This document shows positions 33,108-41,865 of a DNA stretch of 64,000 nucleotides, piece after piece (the stretch's first letter is position 1; every line of letters starts with the position of its first letter). The translations under genes and the position numbers were made by a program. This DNA is from Candidatus Woesearchaeota archaeon. GTDB taxonomy: Archaea; Nanobdellota; Nanobdellia; Woesearchaeales; ARS49. The stretch covers positions 62,001 through 126,000 of the forward strand of contig JASMHM010000003.1 of assembly GCA_030750765.1 (NCBI GenBank), read 5' to 3'. A model generated the notes under the pieces. That model was not told the DNA's origin. It was given only the letters and a program-made list of their open reading frames with translations, and did not search any database.

Positions 33108-35302
33108 ATTTAAAAGTCAAAGACGATTCCTGGCGAGTCATGCTAGAGAATTTCAAACCTCGACTCTACCAAGAAACCATTTTTAGCACAGCAACAACAA
33201 AAAACACCTTAGTCGTGCTTCCCACCGGTATGGGCAAAACAGCCATCGCACTCATGATGGCCGCCCACCGTTTAAACATTTATCCCAAAAGCAAAGTACT
33301 CTTCCTTGCACCAACAAAACCTTTAGTGGAGCAGCACAAGAAAAGTTTTGAAGAACAATGTAATGTTGATGATTTAGTCGTCTTTACCGGAGAGATCCGG
33401 CCAGAAGAAAGAAAAAACTTGTGGAAGCAAGCGAAAATAATTTTCTCAACACCCCAAAGTGTAGAGAATGACATCATCAACGAAAAGATATCACTCAAAG
33501 ATGTTTCCTTGATCGTGTTTGACGAAGCACATCGCGGAGTGGGAGACTATGCCTACCCATTCCTAGCAAAACAATACCTACAACAAGCCACCAACGCCCG
33601 AGTGTTAGGATTAACCGCAAGCCCTGGCGGAGATACTCAAAAGATAGAAGAGATCTGCACCAATCTTCACATCGAAGCGGTAGAAGTACGCACAGACGAA
33701 GATCCTGATGTGGCGCCGTACATCCAACCGGTAGAATTGAATATGATCAAAGTAGACCTGCCTCCTGCACTTTTAGAAGCAAGAAATTCTGTAGACAAGT
33801 GCATCAAAACAAAATTAGAAACTTTACAAAAATATGGTGGTAAAATACCCTACTACAGTAAGAAAGAGTTGCTAGCATTACAACGCAGAATCCATGCTCA
33901 GCTCGCTCATGGCAACAACTTCCTCCTCTTGAAGTGCATGAGCGTGCTAGCAGAAATTATCAAAGCACAACACGCCTTGGAGCTTATAGAAACCCAAGGG
34001 GTGAGTCCGGCATTAGTATATTTCCAAAGAATGTATGATGAGTACTCCACCACTAAAGTTAAAGCAACAAAAAGATTGTGCGAAGACGCCAACTTCAAGA
34101 CAGCCTATCTAAAAATTCAAGGTTTGGCTGATAAAAACTTAGAACATCCCAAAATACCTGCGCTACGAGAAGAATTAGAAAATACCTTTGCGGCAAACAA
34201 GTTTGCTAAAGTGATACTCTTCACACAATACCGAGATACGGCTAGCAAGCTCAAAAAAGTCATCAGAGACGTAAAGGGAGTGCTGCCAGAACTCTTTGTA
34301 GGGCAAGCCAAAAAACGAGGGACAGGCATGTCACAAAAAGAACAAGTAGCCATGCTCGACCAGTTCAAAGACGGATGCTTTAACGTGTTAATCGCTACCT
34401 CTGTAGCAGAAGAAGGACTTGACATTCCCAAGGTGGACGAAGTCATCTTCTACGAACCCGTGCCTAGTGCGATTCGTACCATCCAACGAAGAGGAAGAAC
34501 CGGCAGACTAGACAAAGGAAAGGTAACGCTGCTCATTACCAAAGGTACAAGAGATGAAGGATACCATTGGAGCGCGGTAAGTAAAGAAAAGCGCATGAAG
34601 AAAACATTAGATGGGATGAAAACGATCAAACCCAAACAACCCACGCTCAAAGATTACGAAAAACAGGACGTCTTAGTACACGCAGACCATAGAGAGAAAG
34701 GAAGCCCAGTCATCAAGGGACTGATCGAACTGGGTGTTAGCGTACGATTAGAAACCTTAAACAAAGGAGACTTTGTTATTAGCAACAAAGTAGGAATAGA
34801 GTACAAGACCGACCAAGATTTTGTTAACAGCATCATCGACGGAAGATTACTACAACAACTTAAGGAATTAAGACATTTTGACAAACCCTTAGTGATCATT
34901 GAAGGAGAAGATTACTACAGTCATCGAGGCATCCATCCTAATGCTATCAATGGCATGCTTGCCACCATCGCCATAAGCTTCGGCATTCCAGTATTACAAA
35001 CAAAGCACGCGAAAGAGACTGCAAAATTGATACTAGCCATCGCAAAACGCGAACAAACCACTGAAAACAAAGACTACTCTCCTCACTCTGAAAAACCCTC
35101 TCATTCTCTGAAAGGATTACAAGAATATCTTGTGAGCAGCCTCCCGAATGTAGGCCTAACCACTGCAAAAGATCTCCTCAAAGAGTTTGGCTCCGCCAAA
35201 AACGTGATCAACGCCAGCAAAGAAGACCTACAAAAATTAGAAGGGATTGGAAAGAAAATCTCAGAGCAAATAAAAGACGTCACTGACAAAGACTATCAAT
35301 AA
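33101..35302 (+). CDS. hef: Hef-type helicase/nuclease (FANCM/XPF family)
   Basis: Acts on stalled and branched replication forks. 733 residues from ATG 33101, chosen because GAGGTGG sits 5 bases upstream. The SF2 helicase part has PTGMGKT at 41-47, VFDEAHRGVGDY, GLTASPGGD, and IATSVAEEGLDIP plus QRRGRTGR in the second lobe. The XPF nuclease part has GIEYKTDQDF around Glu567-Asp573, where the usual ERKxxxD reads EYKxxxD. Two helix-hairpin-helix motifs close the C-terminus (SLPNVGLTTAKDLLKEFG, KLEGIGKKISEQI). A TTG-started reading 18 codons longer is possible. Confidence 0.93.
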   Translation: MLDLKVKDDSWRVMLENFKPRLYQETIFSTATTKNTLVVLPTGMGKTAIALMMAAHRLNIYPKSKVLFLAPTKPLVEQHKKSFEEQCNVDDLVVFTGEIRPEERKNLWKQAKIIFSTPQSVENDIINEKISLKDVSLIVFDEAHRGVGDYAYPFLAKQYLQQATNARVLGLTASPGGDTQKIEEICTNLHIEAVEVRTDEDPDVAPYIQPVELNMIKVDLPPALLEARNSVDKCIKTKLETLQKYGGKIPYYSKKELLALQRRIHAQLAHGNNFLLLKCMSVLAEIIKAQHALELIETQGVSPALVYFQRMYDEYSTTKVKATKRLCEDANFKTAYLKIQGLADKNLEHPKIPALREELENTFAANKFAKVILFTQYRDTASKLKKVIRDVKGVLPELFVGQAKKRGTGMSQKEQVAMLDQFKDGCFNVLIATSVAEEGLDIPKVDEVIFYEPVPSAIRTIQRRGRTGRLDKGKVTLLITKGTRDEGYHWSAVSKEKRMKKTLDGMKTIKPKQPTLKDYEKQDVLVHADHREKGSPVIKGLIELGVSVRLETLNKGDFVISNKVGIEYKTDQDFVNSIIDGRLLQQLKELRHFDKPLVIIEGEDYYSHRGIHPNAINGMLATIAISFGIPVLQTKHAKETAKLILAIAKREQTTENKDYSPHSEKPSHSLKGLQEYLVSSLPNVGLTTAKDLLKEFGSAKNVINASKEDLQKLEGIGKKISEQIKDVTDKDYQ

Positions 35303-35689
35303 CTACAAAAATTGCAATCCTTGAAAGGTCGGCGTATCTAACAACTGTTCGATGAAAGAGATTGCTTCATCGCAAACCGTTTCGTCGTTCTTCGTTAATG
35401 CCACCATAGAGGTTGGGACGTTTAACGGATCATAAGGTGCAGGAGGAATATCCCGGGTCGTGTAATGTCCACCCATCTCTCCATCGGATGAGGCGATAAC
35501 AGTAACATTCTGTAGAAATAACCCTTCAGGTTGCAGCACCATTGGTCGTGATTCCACGATAACGGACATCAGAGTATCGGTCTTGGTAGCCATAAGGCTT
35601 CCGCCGGATACGGACACCATTGCGACGTTACTCTCTTCGAGATGCCCGCGACTCGTGAACGCGCACACCAACCTATCGTAATAACTCAT
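35303..35689 (-). CDS. Hypothetical protein, 128 aa
   Basis: No family recognised; a mostly beta-strand-like soluble protein (VAMVSVSGGSLMATKTDTLM, FLQNVTVIASSDG). The start at 35689 (MSYYDRLVCAF) is chosen because GTTTAAAAGG is about 26 bases upstream; a GTG at 35704 is the alternative. Convergent with hef, the stop codons adjacent. Confidence 0.5.
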   Translation of the reverse strand: MSYYDRLVCAFTSRGHLEESNVAMVSVSGGSLMATKTDTLMSVIVESRPMVLQPEGLFLQNVTVIASSDGEMGGHYTTRDIPPAPYDPLNVPTSMVALTKNDETVCDEAISFIEQLLDTPTFQGLQFL

Positions 35690-35759
35690 CCAAAAGTAAG
35701 CCACAACACCCTTTTAAACATGGTGAAAGTATTTAAGTCGTCAATCCTTGAAAACTTCC

Positions 35760-37124
35760 ATGCTCAGCCTCGGGGATACCTTACGACACTACAAGAGAAA
35801 AGACGTCCAAGAGGCAATACTCGCGGTTGCCCAAGACAAAGAAGTGGCGGTCAGATACAAAAACTCGTTTGGCACACGACCTGATGTTCTCTTACACGAA
35901 AACGACATCTTAGAGTTTGCAAAGAAAGGCGCCTTAAGCTTCCACGTCTCAGAAGAACACTGGACTAATCCTTTACAACTCAGCCCTATGCTCAAAAAGA
36001 AAGAATTGGACGAGCTACGACAAGGATGGGATCTTTTACTAGACATTGATTGCGCAGAACTTTCCTACAGCCAGATAGCTGCAGACCTCGTCGTAAAGGC
36101 ACTGCAACATCATGATCTTGACTGCACTGTAAAGTTTTCTGGCAACCACGGCTTCCACATTGCCGTTCCGTTCAACAACTTCCCAGACACCGTACGAGGC
36201 GTACCTGTCAAAGACTTATTCCCAGACGGCCCCAAAAAAATAGCCGGCTACCTCCAAGAACTCATAAGGACTCCCTTGAGAGACAAGCTCATGCAGCAAG
36301 ACCCCATAGAAACAATCGCGATCAAAGCAAAAAAGACCATGAAAGAGGCAGTCATAGACGGAACTCTCGACCCCTTCCAAATACTAGACATCGACACCGT
36401 GCTCATCTCCTCCAGACACTTGTACAGGATGCCATACTCCTTCAACGAAAAGAGCGGATTAGTCAGCATACCTGTTGACCCCACAAAAATCTTAGACTTT
36501 GACAAGGAAACAGCAAAAGCAGACAATGTTATCGTCGACAAAAGCTTCCTCACCAGCAAAGGAGACGCCACCGAACTCTTGATCACCGCACTAGACCATC
36601 AAGCAGACACCTCACCAAAAATAGAAGTAAAAGAACAGCGCCAATGGGAAAACGTAGAAAAAGTCCCAGAACAATACTTCCCACCTTGCATCCAACTCAT
36701 CAATCAAGGACTCAAAGATGGGAAAAAGCGAGCCACATTCATCCTAGTCAACTTTCTCAGAACATGCGGATGGGATAAGGACGAAATACTTACGTACCTT
36801 AACGAATGGAACAAAAAAAATCCTGAACCCTTACGAGAGCAAGTGATCGTAGGCCAAGTACGCTACCACACAAGCCGAGACAAGAAGTTGCCCCCAAATT
36901 GCAACAACATGGCCTACATGAAGAGCATTGGCGTGTGCAAACCAGACAATTTTTGTAGAAGAATGAAGAATCCTGCCAACTACTCCATCCTTAAAAAGCG
37001 ATTCTCACAGGAAAATAATAAAAAGGACAGCAATAAAGCAAAGAAAGATGGCAAACGACATCCTCCTGAGCGCGCTGAACAAAGTAAAAAAGGAACTCCA
37101 GGAAAGACTGGGAAAAGCGTTTAG
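35760..37124 (+). CDS. priS: One-chain DNA primase (PriS catalytic domain fused to PriL-like Fe-S domain)
   Basis: 454 residues. The archaeo-eukaryotic primase part has DLLLDID with metal-binding Asp95 and Asp97, SGNHGFH at 127-133, and SSRHLYRMPYSFNEKSG at 217-233 with the third catalytic region. It continues into a PriL C-terminal-like domain with PPCIQLI (Cys310), then Cys381, Cys393 and Cys399, the four-cysteine 4Fe-4S arrangement of PriL. Such single-chain primases are known from Nanoarchaeum equitans and other DPANN. The ATG at 35760 lies 26 bases after GTATTTAAG. The Lys-rich tail overlaps the next gene by 77 bases. Confidence 0.9.
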   Translation: MLSLGDTLRHYKRKDVQEAILAVAQDKEVAVRYKNSFGTRPDVLLHENDILEFAKKGALSFHVSEEHWTNPLQLSPMLKKKELDELRQGWDLLLDIDCAELSYSQIAADLVVKALQHHDLDCTVKFSGNHGFHIAVPFNNFPDTVRGVPVKDLFPDGPKKIAGYLQELIRTPLRDKLMQQDPIETIAIKAKKTMKEAVIDGTLDPFQILDIDTVLISSRHLYRMPYSFNEKSGLVSIPVDPTKILDFDKETAKADNVIVDKSFLTSKGDATELLITALDHQADTSPKIEVKEQRQWENVEKVPEQYFPPCIQLINQGLKDGKKRATFILVNFLRTCGWDKDEILTYLNEWNKKNPEPLREQVIVGQVRYHTSRDKKLPPNCNNMAYMKSIGVCKPDNFCRRMKNPANYSILKKRFSQENNKKDSNKAKKDGKRHPPERAEQSKKGTPGKTGKSV

Positions 37125-37422
37125 TGTTACCGCATCAAAAGCAGAGGCCGAAACAGGAGAAGTAGAAAATCTCGGTATAACCCTTACCGTTGTCCACAAC
37201 ACCACACATCACAAAGCCGAAATCGTGGTCCATGTTGCCAAAGGAAAGCGAATTTTTGGTGTTGCCGGAGCAGAAGGATGGTGGATGTACGCCGATTGGG
37301 ACGGTACAACCGCACGAGCCAAGCGATGGATCTCCAACCAACCCACAAAGGATGACCTAGCAAACTTCATCTACGACGATCTATACCGAGAATACCTACA
37401 GGACAGCTTTGCAGCAGCCTAA
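37048..37422 (+). CDS. Hypothetical protein, 124 aa, overlapping primase
   Basis: No family recognised. A helical N-terminus (ALNKVKKELQERLGKAF) and a beta-rich middle (GITLTVVHNTTHHKAEIVVHV, GWWMYADWDGT). It starts inside the primase tail in another frame (77-base overlap), with GCAAAGAAAG before the ATG. The overlap is unusually long here, but the frame is otherwise well formed. Confidence 0.6.
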   Translation: MANDILLSALNKVKKELQERLGKAFSVTASKAEAETGEVENLGITLTVVHNTTHHKAEIVVHVAKGKRIFGVAGAEGWWMYADWDGTTARAKRWISNQPTKDDLANFIYDDLYREYLQDSFAAA

Positions 37423-37430
37423 CCACCACC

Positions 37431-37438
37431 TTTATAAA
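37431..37438 (+). promoter_or_regulatory. TATA box of the large ribosomal operon
   Basis: TTTATAAA predicts transcription from about 37460, leaving a leader of about 100 nt before uL3. Most other units here are leaderless. Confidence 0.6.
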
Positions 37439-37459
37439 GCAAACCCGGATTTCTAGTCT

Positions 37460-37561
37460 ACCTGATAAGCATCCTTGCAACAGGTGTTGGAACACCGAAT
37501 GGGCAACATTGTCTGATTCCAACGACAACATTCTGGTTGCGAGGTTGCGCAAGAGGTAAAA
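37460..37561 (+). promoter_or_regulatory. Structured 5' leader of the uL3-SecY operon
   Basis: Two foldable elements: a GGTGT-TGGA-ACACC hairpin (37483-37496), and a nested stem in which GCAAC (37503-37507) pairs with GTTGC (37536-37540) around TTGTC/GACAA (37509-37513 with 37524-37528). A Shine-Dalgarno-like AGAGGT precedes the uL3 ATG. The arrangement suggests autogenous control by a ribosomal protein; no known motif is matched. Confidence 0.4.
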
Positions 37562-38491
37562 ATGCCAACAAGAAGAAGTCCAAGAAGAGGTAGTATGCAG
37601 TATTGGCCACGCAAACGAAGTAGCAAGAGCCATGCACGACTAAGAACACACACCTCAAAGGACGCCACACCAGCGCTGATGGCGGGTTTCAAGGTCGGCA
37701 TGACCCATGTTGCCTTCACACCCGCAAAAGGCATGAGCAAGGGCCAACAGGTGGTTTGGCCAGTGACTGTCGTGGAATTCCCGCCCTTACGCGTGGCAGG
37801 AATTGCCCTATACAAAAAAGACGCGTACGGAAAACAAAAAGCTGGCCACATCGTGGACGGCGACAAATTCTATCAACGAATCCAACACACAAAAACTAAA
37901 GGAAGCCTGGAAGGAATCAAACTCGAAGGCATCGATTCTATACGCTTAATCGTACAAACACAACCTAATCTTACAGGAATAGGAAGAAAGAAACCTGACG
38001 TTTTCGAGATGACCATTGGCGGAACACCAGAAGAACAGTTCGCCTTTGCCAAAGAAAAGTTCGGCAAAGACATAAGCCTACCCGATGTCTTACAAGAAGG
38101 CATGTTGGTGGATGCACACGCTGTCACCACGGGAAAAGGCTTCCAAGGACCTGTAAAAAGGTTTGGCGTAGCAATAAGATCACACAAGAGCGAAAAAACC
38201 AAGAGAGGTCCTGGAGCTATTGGACCCTGGAGAGGCGGAAAGATGACTAAAGTGCCTATGGCAGGACAGATGGGCTACCACACACGAACAGAAAGAAACA
38301 AACTAGTCATACAAGTAGGCAATGAACCAGAAAAAATCAACCCAAAAGGTGGTTTCCAAGGGTATGGCGTCGTGAAAAACCCATACGCACTCTTCAGAGG
38401 CAGTCTTCCTGGACCAGACAAACGATTAATCAAGTTCACACTCACCAAAGGAAAGGAGGAAGCGCCAGCGCTAACCTACATTAAGCAATGA
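37562..38491 (+). CDS. rpl3: Ribosomal protein uL3
   Basis: 309 residues, a core large-subunit protein near the peptidyl transferase centre. It begins with the archaeal basic segment (RSPRRGSMQYWPRKRSSK), then MAGFKVGMTHV and the conserved GKGFQGPVKRFGVAIRSHKSEKTKR, with GAIGPWRGGKMTKVPMAGQM in the loop. First gene of the S10/spc-type operon; ATGA overlap with uL4. Confidence 0.97.
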   Translation: MPTRRSPRRGSMQYWPRKRSSKSHARLRTHTSKDATPALMAGFKVGMTHVAFTPAKGMSKGQQVVWPVTVVEFPPLRVAGIALYKKDAYGKQKAGHIVDGDKFYQRIQHTKTKGSLEGIKLEGIDSIRLIVQTQPNLTGIGRKKPDVFEMTIGGTPEEQFAFAKEKFGKDISLPDVLQEGMLVDAHAVTTGKGFQGPVKRFGVAIRSHKSEKTKRGPGAIGPWRGGKMTKVPMAGQMGYHTRTERNKLVIQVGNEPEKINPKGGFQGYGVVKNPYALFRGSLPGPDKRLIKFTLTKGKEEAPALTYIKQ

Positions 38492-39243
38492 AATTTCCAC
38501 AACAATTCGAGGAACCACTCAGAGCAGACCTCATCATCCGAGCAGTGCTAGCCCTAAGAAGCAAGCGAAACGCATACGGAACGATGACGCGAGCAGGCCT
38601 TGGAGACAGTTCAACACTATCCCGAAGACGACGCGCCTACAGAGGAGCGTACGGCAAAGGAATCAGCAGAATACCCAGAAAGACCATGACGGCGAGAGGA
38701 AGCAGCATGCACTGGGTAGGAGCCAAAGCACCACATGCAAGAGGGGGGATGCGCGCACACCCACCAAAAGCAGCAAAGCAATGGGAACAAAAAATTAACG
38801 ATAAAGAAAGGAAGAAAGCAATCAGAAGCGCACTAGGTGCAACCATAAACAAAGACATAGTAAAAGAACGAGGTCACAAGGCACCAGAAAAGTACCCCTT
38901 TGTTATGGAAGACTCCTTTGAAAAAATAGCAAAAGCAAAAGACGTCATGAAAAAGTTCGAAGAGTTAGGATTACAAGAAGAGCTAGCACGTTGCAAGCCC
39001 AAACCAAGAAGCGGCAGAGCACGAACACGAGGACGCACCACAAAGGTAGCTAAAGGACCACTACTCGTGGTAAGCCAAGACTGTCCTCTAAGCAAAGCAG
39101 CACGCACCATACCCGGAGTGGACGTACGCACCGTGACAAGATTAAACACAGAAATCCTAGCACCCGGCACCCACCCAGGCAGACTCACCATCTACACAAA
39201 ACCAGCACTAGCCGTGATGGAAAAGAAGGGGTTGTTCCTATGA
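38488..39243 (+). CDS. rpl4: Ribosomal protein uL4
   Basis: 251 residues. The exit-tunnel loop region reads RGAYGKGISRIPRKTMTARG and GAKAPHARGGMRAHPPKA; the C-terminal half holds RSGRARTRGR and VSQDCPLSKAARTIPGVDV, all archaeal uL4 features. Coupled by 4-base overlaps on both sides. Confidence 0.96.
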   Translation: MKFPQQFEEPLRADLIIRAVLALRSKRNAYGTMTRAGLGDSSTLSRRRRAYRGAYGKGISRIPRKTMTARGSSMHWVGAKAPHARGGMRAHPPKAAKQWEQKINDKERKKAIRSALGATINKDIVKERGHKAPEKYPFVMEDSFEKIAKAKDVMKKFEELGLQEELARCKPKPRSGRARTRGRTTKVAKGPLLVVSQDCPLSKAARTIPGVDVRTVTRLNTEILAPGTHPGRLTIYTKPALAVMEKKGLFL

Positions 39244-39482
39244 TTAAGTACCCCCTAGCAACAGAAAAGAGCATCCGACTCATGGAAGAACAGAACAAAC
39301 TCATCTTTGTCGTCGAGGATGGCGCTAAAAAGGAACACATCAAGGCCGCCATAGAAAAAGAATTCAAGTGCAAAGTAGACAAGGTAAGAACACTAATCAC
39401 CGGCGGACAAAAAAGAGCATACATAACGTTCAACAAAGAAACACCAGCAATAGACGTGGCAACTGCCACAGGAATCATGTAA
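39240..39482 (+). CDS. rpl23: Ribosomal protein uL23
   Basis: 80 residues, normal for archaea. It opens with IKYPLATEKSIRLMEEQNKL and ends with RAYITFNKETPAIDVATATGI. It sits at the exit tunnel and forms part of the docking site for SRP and other nascent-chain factors; SRP RNA and NAC genes are in the same window. Confidence 0.97.
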   Translation: MIKYPLATEKSIRLMEEQNKLIFVVEDGAKKEHIKAAIEKEFKCKVDKVRTLITGGQKRAYITFNKETPAIDVATATGIM

Positions 39483-39483
39483 G

Positions 39484-40188
39484 ATGGGGAAAAGACTAGT
39501 CATACAAGCAAGAGGAAAAGGCGGCCCTTCCTTTAGAGCTCGCTCTTTCAGAAACGTCGGCAAGCCAAAGATGCCCTCAGAATTCGAAGGGAAAGGAACC
39601 GTCATGAACTTGGTCAACTGCCCAGGACACTCAGCACCCTTAATGGAAGTAGAGTATGATAATGGCGTAACCTGCCTACTACAAGCACCCAAAGGCATAC
39701 GCATCGGAGAAAAAGTAGACATTGGCGGTAAGGACACCAACACAGGAAGTATTCTCACATTAAACGACATCCCAGAAGGAACAAGCATCTACAACATCGA
39801 ATCACAACCAGGAGACGGAGGTAAGTTCTGCAGAACAAGCGGACTAAGCGCCAGAATCACAGGAAAAACAGCCAACTACGCAAGCGTCCTCCTACCAAGC
39901 AAAAAAGAAAGAAAGTTCCCACTCAACTGTCGCGCATGCATCGGTATCGTAGCCGGTGGCGGAAGGACTGAAAAGCCCATCCTCAAAGCAGGAAGCGCCC
40001 ACCACGCTCGAAGAGCACGCAACAAAAAGTACCCACACGTACGAGCAAGCGCACAGAACGCAGTAGACCACCCACTAGGTAACAAGCGAACCGCAAGAAA
40101 GGCCAAGCAAAAGCCAGTCAACAGGTTCGCACCACCTGGAGCAAAGGTAGGCAAGATCTCACCAAAGAGAACGGGAAAGAGAAAGTAA
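39484..40188 (+). CDS. rpl2: Ribosomal protein uL2
   Basis: 234 residues, primary 23S-binding protein. The start MGKRLVIQARGKGGPSFRAR is archaeal, and the C-terminal part includes AGGGRTEKPILKAGSAHHAR and NAVDHPLGNKR around the conserved histidines needed for peptidyl transfer. One base separates it from uL23 and from uS19. Confidence 0.96.
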   Translation: MGKRLVIQARGKGGPSFRARSFRNVGKPKMPSEFEGKGTVMNLVNCPGHSAPLMEVEYDNGVTCLLQAPKGIRIGEKVDIGGKDTNTGSILTLNDIPEGTSIYNIESQPGDGGKFCRTSGLSARITGKTANYASVLLPSKKERKFPLNCRACIGIVAGGGRTEKPILKAGSAHHARRARNKKYPHVRASAQNAVDHPLGNKRTARKAKQKPVNRFAPPGAKVGKISPKRTGKRK

Positions 40189-40189
40189 C

Positions 40190-40573
40190 ATGGCAACGAA
40201 AGAATTCAAGTTCCGAGGAAAAACATTGGAAGAGCTCAAGCAGCTAGACATGGAAAGCTTCATCAAGCTACTGCCCGCAAGAGAAAGACGAAGCATCACT
40301 AGAGGAAGTAGCCACGAACACAAGAAATTGCTAGACTCAATCCAAAAACAAAAGAAGAACCTCAAGACACAAGCAAGAGACATGGTCATCATCCCCGTCA
40401 TGGTGGGTAAGACCATCAGCGTCCACACAGGAAAGACATTCCAACCCATACTCATCGAAGCAGACATGCTCGGTCACAGACTAGGCGAGTTTGCCCAGAC
40501 AAGACAAAAGATTGCGCACTCAGCCCCAGGAGTCGGAGCAACAAGAAGCAGCGCAGCATTGAGTGTAAGATAA
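40190..40573 (+). CDS. rps19: Ribosomal protein uS19
   Basis: 127 residues. An archaeal N-terminus (KEFKFRGKTLEELKQLDMES) precedes the core MVIIPVMVGKTISVHTGKTF and HRLGEFAQTR. It binds the head of the 30S subunit. The stop overlaps the uL22 ATG by one base (TAATG). Confidence 0.96.
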   Translation: MATKEFKFRGKTLEELKQLDMESFIKLLPARERRSITRGSSHEHKKLLDSIQKQKKNLKTQARDMVIIPVMVGKTISVHTGKTFQPILIEADMLGHRLGEFAQTRQKIAHSAPGVGATRSSAALSVR

Positions 40574-41055
40574 TGGCAGAAGAAAAGAAAGCAGAACCAA
40601 AGGCCCCAAAGGTAGAGCAGCCTAAGATACCTGCAAAAGAAGCTCCAAAGGAAGAGAGCAAGGAAGTATCAGGAGAAGAGGCACACGCCGTCTCCACACC
40701 TAACGTGAGCTTCAAACAAAGCACAGAGATAGCGACCAGCATCCGAGGAAAAAAGGTAGAAGAAGCACAAAAAATACTACAGGCAGCCATTGACGAAAAA
40801 ACACCCCTAGCATTCACCAAATACTGTAGGGGATTAGGACACAAACCAGGCATGGGACCCGGACGATTCGTTCCGAAAGCATGCAAAGCAATGCTCGTCG
40901 TAGTCAACAGCGCAGCAGCAAACGCCGAAAACAAGGGAATGACCAACCTCTTTATTAGCACCGTCACCACTAGCAAACTAGGGGGAAACCGAGCAACACG
41001 CCACGGATACGACGGTAAGAGAGCGCGTATAGAAGTACGAGTAAAACAACAATGA
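40573..41055 (+). CDS. rpl22: Ribosomal protein uL22 with charged N-terminal extension
   Basis: 160 residues. The first 45 or so are Lys/Glu/Pro/Ala-rich (APKVEQPKIPAKEAPKEESK), similar in composition to the uS4 tail. The core has RGKKVEEAQKILQAAIDEK and CRGLGHKPGMGPGRFVPKA, then the tunnel-loop beta-hairpin. Coupled to uS3 by a 4-base overlap. Confidence 0.95.
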   Translation: MAEEKKAEPKAPKVEQPKIPAKEAPKEESKEVSGEEAHAVSTPNVSFKQSTEIATSIRGKKVEEAQKILQAAIDEKTPLAFTKYCRGLGHKPGMGPGRFVPKACKAMLVVVNSAAANAENKGMTNLFISTVTTSKLGGNRATRHGYDGKRARIEVRVKQQ

Positions 41056-41720
41056 TCGAAAGAAAATTCATCCAGGAAAAAGTAAAGGAGTTCGAGATAC
41101 AAGAGTACATAGACGAAACACTCACCAACGTAGGACATGCCTACACGAGACTCTTCCGTACACCTCTAGGTGAAAAGATAGTGATCTACACCAGCAGGCC
41201 AGGGCTTGTCGTAGGAAAGAAAGGAGAGAACATCAAAAAACTCACCACCACGCTCAAGAAAAAGTTTGGCCTAGAAAATCCACAACTAGAAATTTCCGAA
41301 ATAGAAAATCCAAACACCAACCCAACCATTGTTGCAGAACGCATCTCCTCAAGCTTGGAACGGTTCGGCATACAACGATTCAAAGCCATCGCACACAGAA
41401 CCATGTCAGATGTGAACGAAGCAGGCGCACAAGGAGTAGAGATAACCATATCTGGAAAAGTGCCCAGCTCACGAGCCCGAACATGGAGATTCCACACGGG
41501 ACACATCGAAAAGTGTGGCAACATGGCCATCGAAAAGATGGGCGCAGCATACAGCACCGCCTACCTCAAGAGTGGAGCAGTAGGCATCACCGTACGCATC
41601 ACACCACCAGAACTCAAACTACCAGACTCGCTCACCATCGTGGAAGAGCAGGAAGTAAAAGATGAAAAAGAAGGAACTAAGGAACCAACAGCCGAACGAA
41701 CTGAAAAAAATGCTGATTGA
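41052..41720 (+). CDS. rps3: Ribosomal protein uS3
   Basis: 222 residues. The KH domain (VIYTSRPGLVVGKKGENIKK, about 39-58) and the C-terminal S3 domain (GVEITISGKVPSSRARTWRF) are clear. It lies at the mRNA entry site. The Glu/Lys-rich C-terminal tail is overlapped by the uL29 gene over 59 bases. Confidence 0.96.
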   Translation: MIERKFIQEKVKEFEIQEYIDETLTNVGHAYTRLFRTPLGEKIVIYTSRPGLVVGKKGENIKKLTTTLKKKFGLENPQLEISEIENPNTNPTIVAERISSSLERFGIQRFKAIAHRTMSDVNEAGAQGVEITISGKVPSSRARTWRFHTGHIEKCGNMAIEKMGAAYSTAYLKSGAVGITVRITPPELKLPDSLTIVEEQEVKDEKEGTKEPTAERTEKNAD

Positions 41721-41865
41721 GCTCCGAAAGGAACTCATGCAGGAGAACGCCCAGATCGCTATAGGCACGTTGCCGAAGAACCCAGGAAAGATACGACATG
41801 CAAAAAGATCAATCGCAACCATACTTACCCTGTTACATAAGAAGGAGGTGCCTGTCAACGAATGA
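41662..41865 (+). CDS. rpl29: Ribosomal protein uL29
   Basis: 67 residues. MKKKELRNQQPNELKKMLIE is the standard opening, followed by KNPGKIRHAKRSIATILTLL. The true family N-terminus places the start inside uS3, giving a 59-base overlap. It sits beside uL23 at the tunnel exit. Confidence 0.93.
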   Translation: MKKKELRNQQPNELKKMLIELRKELMQENAQIAIGTLPKNPGKIRHAKRSIATILTLLHKKEVPVNE

